Shown here: piece by piece, positions 5,118 through 10,377 of the stretch
Layout of the letters: every line of letters starts with the position of its first letter
How positions within the stretch are numbered: the stretch's first letter is position 1
Assembly: GCA_947177925.1 (NCBI GenBank)
Contig: CAMWWJ010000102.1
Location: 1-10,377, forward strand
DNA: 10,377 nt
DNA from: an uncultured Lachnospiraceae bacterium
GTDB lineage: Bacteria > Bacillota > Clostridia > Lachnospirales > Lachnospiraceae
Direction: 5' to 3'
Position numbers and translations under genes: made by a program
Notes under the pieces: model-generated
What the model saw: the letters and a program-made list of their open reading frames with translations, nothing else
Database searches by the model: none
Told to the model about the DNA's origin: nothing

Positions 5118-7385
5118 AATTTGGAACAACAGTTACAGGACCTGACAAAGGATATGTACGGAAAGGCAATTGCAGATTGCAGCGACAGCGAAATCTACTA
5201 TGCAGTGCTTCAGTTATCTAAAGGTCTTATGGAGGCAACTGCACCAATCAGCGGCGATAAGAAAATTTATTACATTTCCGCTGAATTCTTAATTGGTAAG
5301 TTATTATCCAACAATCTGATCAATTTAGGAGTTTATGAGAAGCTGGATGAAATCTTAAAAGCAAATGGCAAGGAATTGTCCAAAATTGAAGAAATCGAGC
5401 CGGAGCCATCATTAGGAAACGGTGGTCTCGGAAGACTGGCGGCCTGCTTTATTGATTCCATCGCAACACTTGGACTGCCGGGAGATGGTATCGGATTAAA
5501 TTACCATTTCGGACTTTTCAAGCAGGTGTTTGAAGACAGAAAGCAGAAAGCAGTAAAAAATGACTGGATTGAAGACAAATCCTGGTTAAATAAAACAGAT
5601 GTTACCTTTGATGTGAAATTTGGCGACAGAACGGTGAAATCCAGACTGTATGACATTGATGTGGTAGGTTATGAAAAGGGCATCAATAAATTAAGATTAT
5701 TTGATATCGAGTCTCTTGATGAAAGCATTGTAGGGGAAGGCATCAGCTTTGATAAAGAAGCAATTGAAAAGAACCTGACATTATTCTTATATCCGGATGA
5801 TTCTGATGAAGCGGGCAACCTGCTGCGCATTTATCAGCAGTACTTTATGGTAAGCAGTGGAGCACAGTTGATTTTAAAGGAAATGAAAGAAAAGAAGTAT
5901 GATCTCCGCAAGATGTATGACCATGCTGTAATCCAGATTAACGACACCCATCCTACAATGGTAATTCCGGAGCTGATTCGTATCCTTGTAGACGAAAAAG
6001 CATTTACCATGGATGAGGCGATTGAAGTAGTAAGCAAGACATGTGCATATACGAACCACACTATCCTTGCAGAAGCTTTGGAGAAATGGCCGTTAAGCTA
6101 TTTGGAAAAGGTTGTTCCTCAGTTAGTTCCGATTATTAAAGAGCTGGATAAGAGAGTGGCTGAAAAATATGACGATCCTGCAGTACAGATTATCGACAAA
6201 GACGGAAGAGTGCATATGGCACACATCGATATCCACTATGGTTTCTCTGTAAACGGCGTTGCTGCCATCCACACAGAAATCTTAAAGGATTCCGAATTAA
6301 ACAGCTTTTATAAGATTTATCCGGAGAAATTCAACAATAAGACAAACGGTATCACATTCCGCCGCTGGTTATTATCCTGTAACAAGCCTCTTGCTAATTT
6401 CTTAACAGAGACTATTGGTGACGGCTATAAGAAAAATGCGGATGAGTTAGAAAAATTATTAGAAAAGATCAATGATCAGGGCGTTCTTGATGAGCTGATG
6501 AACATTAAGAATATCAAGAAGCAGGAATTAGTAGACTATGTAAAAGAAGCAGAAGGCATTACCTTAAATCCTGACTCCATTTTTGATATTCAGGTAAAGA
6601 GACTTCATGAGTACAAACGCCAGCAGATGAATGCGCTTTACATCATCCACAAGTATCTGGAGATTAAAGCAGGCAAGAAGCCTACTACGCCGCTTACCTT
6701 CATTTTTGGTGCAAAAGCAGCTCCTGCATATATCATTGCACAGGATATCATCCATCTGTTATTATGCTTACAGGAAATCGTAAAGAACGATCCGGATGTA
6801 AGTCCGTACATGACAGTTCTTATGGTGGAAAACTACAATGTAAGCTATGCAGAAAAGTTGATTCCTGCATGTAACGTATCCGAGCAGATTTCTCTGGCTT
6901 CCAAAGAAGCATCTGGAACAGGTAACATGAAGTTCATGTTAAACGGTGCAGTTACAATCGGAACTTCCGATGGTGCCAATGTTGAGATCCATGAGCTGGT
7001 GGGAGACGATAACATTTATATCTTTGGTGAGAAATCCGAACAGGTTATCGAGCACTATGCAAAAGCAGATTATGTTTCCAGAAGCTTTTATGAAAACGAT
7101 CCTGTTATCAAGGAAGCAGTTGACTTTATCGTAAGCGATGAAGTAATGAAGGTAGGAAGCAAGGAGAATTTAGAGAGACTGTACAATGAACTGTTAAATA
7201 AAGACTGGTTCATGACACTTCTTGACTTAAAGGATTATATTGCAACAAAAGACAGAATGTTTGCAGATTATGAAGATAAGCAGAAATGGAAAAAGATGAT
7301 GCTTACTAATATTGCAAAAGCAGGTTTCTTCTCATCAGACAGAACAATTGCGGAATATAACAGAGATATCTGGAAATTGAAATAA
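5076..7385 (+). CDS. glgP: glycogen/starch/alpha-glucan phosphorylase
   Basis: This glycosyltransferase family 35 enzyme is PLP-dependent and cytoplasmic. It splits alpha-1,4-glucans with phosphate from the non-reducing end to give glucose 1-phosphate. Visible family motifs are YYISAEFLIG (65-74), GNGGLGRLAACF (114-125), INDTHP (288-293), TNHT, VKRLHEYKRQ (507-516) and ASGTGNMKFMLNG, with the PLP-binding lysine at residue 619. Residue numbers are from ATG 5076. From that start it has 769 residues, from ATG 5115 756; bacterial phosphorylases usually run 750-840, so it is full length. The start at 5115 removes MSLQLKMQREVLQ, which shows no family feature. The gene has its own promoter with two operators, a long leader and a terminator, so it is monocistronic. 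The position between a LacI-type regulator and a sugar ABC importer favours a catabolic role on imported maltodextrins, but storage glycogen could equally be the substrate. Confidence 0.96.
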   Translation: MSLQLKMQREVLQMNLEQQLQDLTKDMYGKAIADCSDSEIYYAVLQLSKGLMEATAPISGDKKIYYISAEFLIGKLLSNNLINLGVYEKLDEILKANGKELSKIEEIEPEPSLGNGGLGRLAACFIDSIATLGLPGDGIGLNYHFGLFKQVFEDRKQKAVKNDWIEDKSWLNKTDVTFDVKFGDRTVKSRLYDIDVVGYEKGINKLRLFDIESLDESIVGEGISFDKEAIEKNLTLFLYPDDSDEAGNLLRIYQQYFMVSSGAQLILKEMKEKKYDLRKMYDHAVIQINDTHPTMVIPELIRILVDEKAFTMDEAIEVVSKTCAYTNHTILAEALEKWPLSYLEKVVPQLVPIIKELDKRVAEKYDDPAVQIIDKDGRVHMAHIDIHYGFSVNGVAAIHTEILKDSELNSFYKIYPEKFNNKTNGITFRRWLLSCNKPLANFLTETIGDGYKKNADELEKLLEKINDQGVLDELMNIKNIKKQELVDYVKEAEGITLNPDSIFDIQVKRLHEYKRQQMNALYIIHKYLEIKAGKKPTTPLTFIFGAKAAPAYIIAQDIIHLLLCLQEIVKNDPDVSPYMTVLMVENYNVSYAEKLIPACNVSEQISLASKEASGTGNMKFMLNGAVTIGTSDGANVEIHELVGDDNIYIFGEKSEQVIEHYAKADYVSRSFYENDPVIKEAVDFIVSDEVMKVGSKENLERLYNELLNKDWFMTLLDLKDYIATKDRMFADYEDKQKWKKMMLTNIAKAGFFSSDRTIAEYNRDIWKLK

Positions 7386-7425
7386 ATTTATCAGGTTCTG
7401 TTAAAACAAAATATAATAATAAATC

Positions 7426-7460
7426 GGGCTTTGGGAGATAATACTCCCAAGGCTCTTTTT
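7426..7460 (+). terminator. Rho-independent terminator after the phosphorylase gene
   Basis: GGGCTTTGGGAG (7426-7437) pairs with CTCCCAAGGCTC (7444-7455) over 12 bp, with two G-T pairs, around the loop ATAATA. Five T follow at once. Confidence 0.9.
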
Positions 7461-7635
7461 ATTCCATGGGAAAGCGAAAAAATGAGCTGTATACAGATTA
7501 TTCTTCTGACATATAAAAACTCTCATAAATATACAAAATATGTACAAAATTTTAGAAGTCAGAAATATCGACTGTAAAAATGCACAAAATTTTTAAAATA
7601 AATTTAGCAAGAAGAGCAAATTTGTAAAAAATAGG
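7461..7635. other. AT-rich intergenic stretch with A/T tracts, no gene seen
   Basis: I find no credible coding sequence here. TACAAAAT occurs at 7532-7539 and 7543-7550 (11 bp apart), and ACAAAATTTTT at 7584-7594. Several A and T runs continue up to the importer promoter, ending with GTAAAAAATAGG just before the -35. The tracts may act as an UP element or curve the DNA; that is inference. Confidence 0.5.
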
Positions 7636-7664
7636 TTGCAAATGGGATAACCCTGTGCTATATT
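7636..7664 (+). promoter_or_regulatory. sigma-A promoter of the ABC importer operon
   Basis: TTGCAA at 7636-7641 and TATATT at 7659-7664 have a 17-nt spacer. The start would be near 7671, giving a leader of about 140 nt. An alternative -10, TATAAT at 7706-7711, has no good -35 partner. Confidence 0.65.
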
Positions 7665-7675
7665 ATCCATATGAG

Positions 7676-7698
7676 CGGAAACGTTACCGGAAACGGTA
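7676..7698 (+). promoter_or_regulatory. candidate operator(s) of the importer operon
   Basis: CGGAAACGTTACCG (7676-7689) is a dyad with central CpG in which six of seven pairs match. TACCG-GAAA-CGGTA (7685-7698) is a second, overlapping dyad. Looked at another way, CGGAAACG occurs twice exactly 12 bp apart (7676 and 7688). The site begins just after the predicted start, where a repressor would act. It is related to, but clearly distinct from, GAAAACGTTTTC. Confidence 0.6.
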
Positions 7699-7810
7699 TC
7701 GGTATTATAATCTACATTCCGCCTCTATATTAAGAGGAGCTATAATTGGGAGTAAGGCTTCTCTGTCATAGAAAGTGTAGATCAACCAAGAAAAGGAGAG
7801 GTAAAGAGTT

Positions 7811-9247
7811 ATGAAAAAGAAACTTATTAGTACTTTACTTTGTGTATCAATGGTTGCAACTATGTTAGTTGGATGTGGTGATAAGGGTGACACACCGGCA
7901 AACGATGGCAACACAGATACAACAGATGATGCAGGTGATGACGCAGAGGCAGGCGATGATGCTGATGCAGCAGATGACCAGGGCGGTTCTGCAAGTGCAG
8001 AAGGCGGAAAGGTTTATTACCTGAACTTCAAGCCGGAATCAGATGATACGTGGCAGCAGATTGCAGCAGAGTACACAGAATTAACAGGTACAGAAGTAAA
8101 GGTTGTTACCGCAGCTTCCGGACAGTATGAAGCTACATTGACTTCTGAAATCGTTAAAGAGGATGCTCCTACATTATTCCAGATTAACGGACCTGTTGGT
8201 TACAACAACTGGAAAGATTACTGCATGGATTTAAAAGATACAGATTACTATAGCTGGTTACTTGACAAATCCCTGGCAATCGAAGGCGAAGATGGCGGTG
8301 TATATGGTATTCCTTACGTAGTAGAAGGTTATGGTATCATTTACAATCAGGCTATCATGGACAAATACTTCGCAACAGAAGGAGCTAAAGCAGCTTCTAT
8401 GGACGAAATCAATAACTTTGCAAAATTAAAAGAAGTTGTTGAAGATATGACAGCTAAAAAAGATGAATTAGAAATCGAAGGTGTATTTGCTTCCACTTCC
8501 TTACTTCCAGGTGAAGACTGGAGATGGCAGACACACTTGGCAAACCTTCCGGTTTACTATGAATTAAAAGACAAAGATGTTACAGATATCGATGAATTAG
8601 AATTCACATATGCTGACAATTACAAGAACATTTTTGACTTATACATCAACAATTCCTGTTCTGCACCGGGAACATTGACAACTATGGATGTTACTTCCTC
8701 TATGGCTGAATTTGCTTTAGGCCAGGTTGCAATGGTTCAGAACGGTAACTGGGGATGGGGACAGATCAATGACGTTGCTGGAAATACTGTAACAGAAAGC
8801 GATGTTAAGTTCTTACCAATCTACACAGGTGTTGACGGTGAAGAAAACCAGGGCTTATGTGTTGGTACAGAAAACTTCTACTGTGTAAACAGCAAAGCAA
8901 GCGAAGCTGATCAGGCTGCAACAATTGCATTCCTTGAGTGGTTATACAGCTCTGCAGAAGGTAAGAATCATGTAACAAATGATTTAGGATTTATCGCACC
9001 TTTCAATACATTTGAAGACAGCGAGAAACCTACCGATCCATTAGCACAGGAAGTACTTCGTTACATGGAAGACTCTTCTAAGACAAGTGTATCCTGGAAC
9101 TTTACAATTTTCCCAAGCCAGTCATTCAAAGATGACTTTGGTTTTGCACTTGGTGACTACTGCAACGGCAGCAAGACATGGGATGATGTTGTAGAAACCG
9201 TAAAGACAAGATGGGCTGAAGAAAAAGCAGCTACAACAGCTGAATAA
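7811..9247 (+). CDS. ABC transporter sugar-binding lipoprotein (family 1 extracellular solute-binding protein)
   Basis: This 478-residue lipoprotein captures the substrate outside the cell and delivers it to the permeases encoded next. The N-terminus MKKKLISTLLCVSMVATMLVGCG is a lipoprotein signal peptide with lipobox LVGC and lipidated Cys22. Residues 24-57 form an Asp/Ala-rich acidic, low-complexity tether. The binding fold starts near residue 67 (KVYYLNFKPESDDTW) and includes GVYGIPYVVEGYGIIYNQAIMDKYF and FALGQVAMVQNGNWGW, typical of CUT1-type carbohydrate-binding proteins. Many Trp and Tyr residues suit stacking on sugar rings. Start ATG 7811 follows AAGGAGAGG (7793-7801). The neighbouring phosphorylase suggests malto-oligosaccharides, but the ligand is inference. 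The next gene lies 145 nt on, beyond a hairpin. Confidence 0.93.
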   Translation: MKKKLISTLLCVSMVATMLVGCGDKGDTPANDGNTDTTDDAGDDAEAGDDADAADDQGGSASAEGGKVYYLNFKPESDDTWQQIAAEYTELTGTEVKVVTAASGQYEATLTSEIVKEDAPTLFQINGPVGYNNWKDYCMDLKDTDYYSWLLDKSLAIEGEDGGVYGIPYVVEGYGIIYNQAIMDKYFATEGAKAASMDEINNFAKLKEVVEDMTAKKDELEIEGVFASTSLLPGEDWRWQTHLANLPVYYELKDKDVTDIDELEFTYADNYKNIFDLYINNSCSAPGTLTTMDVTSSMAEFALGQVAMVQNGNWGWGQINDVAGNTVTESDVKFLPIYTGVDGEENQGLCVGTENFYCVNSKASEADQAATIAFLEWLYSSAEGKNHVTNDLGFIAPFNTFEDSEKPTDPLAQEVLRYMEDSSKTSVSWNFTIFPSQSFKDDFGFALGDYCNGSKTWDDVVETVKTRWAEEKAATTAE

Positions 9248-9320
9248 TTTTCTGGTATTTATGGGTCGTTTAATACGAATTCTAAAGTGAATAAGTGTTA
9301 AAAAAGAGAGTGTAAATAGG

Positions 9321-9352
9321 TGGCAAGGGTGTTAACCGCCCTTGCCATTTTT
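9321..9352 (+). terminator. intercistronic hairpin between binding protein and permease genes (partial terminator or 3' stabiliser)
   Basis: TGGCAAGGG (9321-9329) pairs exactly with CCCTTGCCA (9339-9347). Two inner pairs (T9330-G9338, G9331-C9337) leave the loop TTAAC. Five T then A follow. The permease gene has no evident promoter of its own, so incomplete termination, or protection of the upstream mRNA from 3' exonucleases, would give much more binding protein than permease, as is usual for such operons. Confidence 0.75.
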
Positions 9353-9392
9353 ATAAAAATGAGGGAAATATCATTTTTAAAGGAGAGAGTAT

Positions 9393-10238
9393 ATGCAAAA
9401 AACATTAAAAAAGTATTTTTTAGTTTTTATTCTGCCAACATTGCTTGCATTTTCCATGGCATTTATTATTCCCTTTATTTTAGGTGTCTATCTATCCTTC
9501 TGTGAGTTTACCACAGTAGATAATGGCAAGTTCAATGGTATTCAAAATTATATCAATGCATTTGCTTCTGGAAGCGGATTTTTATCTTCCTTAGGCTTTA
9601 CTGTAAAATTTGTAATTGTGGCAATTGTCTTAATCAATGTTTTAGCTTTTGGATTGGCGCTTCTTTTGACAAAGAAAATCAAAGGCACAAATGTATTCAG
9701 AACTGTATTTTTCATGCCCAATTTAATTGGTGGTATCGTACTCGGTTATACATGGCAGCAAATGTTGAATTCGGTTTTGCTTCAACATGGAACAAACCTG
9801 CTTGCAAAGTCCACTTATGGATATTGGGGATTGATTCTTTTGATGAACTGGCAGATGATAGGTTATATGATGATTATTTATATAGCGGGTCTTCAGAATG
9901 TACCAACCGATTTGCTTGAAGCAGCACGTATTGACGGTGCTACAAACACTCAGACATTGTTCAAGGTTACCATTCCTATGGTAATGCCTTCCATTACAAT
10001 CTGTACCTTCCTTACATTGTCAAACAGCTTTAAGCTTTATGACCAGAACCTTGCATTAACAGCAGGTGCTCCAAGCCATCAGACTGAAATGGTAGCATTA
10101 AATATTGTTAATACCTTTTACGGAAGAACCGGTTACTCAGGTGTAGGTCAGGCCAAAGCGGTTATATTCTTTATTCTTGTGGCTGGCGTAGGTTTAATGC
10201 AGCTGCTCTTCACTAGAAAGAGGGAGGTGGATCAATAA
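9393..10238 (+). CDS. ABC sugar transporter permease, MalF/UgpA-like
   Basis: This 281-residue inner-membrane subunit of a CUT1-type carbohydrate importer pairs with the following permease to form the channel. Six membrane spans can be read near residues 8-35, 68-92, 101-123, 143-167, 196-213 and 252-273. The EAA loop that docks onto the ATPase is LEAARIDGATNTQTLFKVTIP (175-195), with the conserved Glu176, Ala177, Ala178 and Gly182. It lacks the extra N-terminal spans of enterobacterial MalF, as most Gram-positive homologues do. Start ATG 9393 follows AAAGGAGAG (9379-9387). Its TAA stop shares an A with the next start (TAATG), so the two permeases are translationally coupled. No ATPase gene is seen in the window; such importers in Firmicutes often use a shared MsmX-type ATPase encoded elsewhere. 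Confidence 0.93.
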   Translation: MQKTLKKYFLVFILPTLLAFSMAFIIPFILGVYLSFCEFTTVDNGKFNGIQNYINAFASGSGFLSSLGFTVKFVIVAIVLINVLAFGLALLLTKKIKGTNVFRTVFFMPNLIGGIVLGYTWQQMLNSVLLQHGTNLLAKSTYGYWGLILLMNWQMIGYMMIIYIAGLQNVPTDLLEAARIDGATNTQTLFKVTIPMVMPSITICTFLTLSNSFKLYDQNLALTAGAPSHQTEMVALNIVNTFYGRTGYSGVGQAKAVIFFILVAGVGLMQLLFTRKREVDQ

Positions 10239-10377
10239 TGGGAAATAAAAAAATAAAGGAAAAAATGTCGGTAGGACAATGGCTTATATTTGCATTTTTA
10301 TGTATTTTAGTAGTGGTATTTTTATATCCGATTGTATTTATTTTTATCAACTCCTTTAAAGGTAAGTTCTTTATTAG
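10238..10377 (+). CDS. second ABC sugar permease, MalG-like (3' part outside window)
   Basis: ATG at 10238 overlaps the previous stop by one base (TAATG) and has AGGGAGGTGG at 10221-10230 inside the upstream gene. The 46 readable codons begin MGNKKIKEKMSVGQWLIFAF and continue through a hydrophobic span, CILVVVFLYPIVFIFINSF, followed by KGKFFI. A short basic N-terminus, one span, then a polar INSFK turn is the normal opening of MalG-type CUT1 permeases of about 270-300 residues. Its position after a MalF-type permease supports this. The EAA motif lies beyond the window, so the assignment rests on context and the first span. Confidence 0.85.
   Translation, partial: MGNKKIKEKMSVGQWLIFAFLCILVVVFLYPIVFIFINSFKGKFFI

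Noticed and set aside
7532..7594. ACAAAAT repeats as a CRISPR array or replication origin iterons
   Set aside because: Only three short copies at uneven spacing (11 and about 41 bp) in very AT-rich DNA; no replication or Cas gene is nearby.
9320..9505. 61-codon open frame on the + strand overlapping the permease start
   Set aside because: It begins inside the intercistronic hairpin and runs out of frame into the permease, which has the strong ribosome binding site and family motifs.

Overview
The window looks like chromosomal DNA from a low-to-moderate GC Firmicute, most likely a Lachnospiraceae (Clostridium cluster XIVa) gut bacterium. The support is the strong AGGAGG-type ribosome binding sites, near-consensus sigma-A promoters with 17-nt spacers, tRNA genes without an encoded CCA, a lipoprotein sugar-binding protein with a long acidic linker, and a PPi-type phosphofructokinase. 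The family assignment is inference; the genus cannot be fixed from the sequence alone.

Layout. Bases 1-362 hold a tRNA cluster: Arg(TCT, cut by the window edge), His(GTG), Gln(TTG), Lys(TTT), with a possible internal promoter before Gln. A MATE-family efflux transporter follows (468-1910). A stand-alone tRNA-Leu(TAG) comes next, with a perfect consensus promoter and a perfect 22-bp inverted-repeat terminator. A PPi-type phosphofructokinase (2345-3586) has its own promoter, a structured leader and a terminator. From 3660 to the right edge the DNA looks like a regulated alpha-glucan (maltodextrin/starch/glycogen) utilisation region: a LacI-family repressor gene, an alpha-glucan phosphorylase gene, then an ABC sugar importer (lipoprotein binding protein, first permease, and the first 46 residues of the second permease, cut by the window end).

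How the genes may work together. The importer would bring in oligosaccharides, the phosphorylase would release glucose 1-phosphate from alpha-1,4-glucan chains, and phosphofructokinase would carry hexose phosphate into glycolysis. Regulation is readable in the DNA. The same GAAAACGTTTTC palindrome occurs three times: once at the start site of the repressor gene and twice over the phosphorylase promoter. This predicts an autoregulated local repressor that also controls the phosphorylase. The sites also resemble CcpA cre boxes. The importer promoter has a related but different dyad, which suggests a second LacI-family regulator or a lower-affinity site.

I see no CRISPR array, insertion sequence, phage gene, toxin-antitoxin pair or clearly unprecedented system. 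The points most worth checking are the operator set, a duplicated ribosome-binding-site/start-codon unit at the phosphorylase start, the operator repeats in front of the importer, and the intercistronic hairpin between binding protein and permease.
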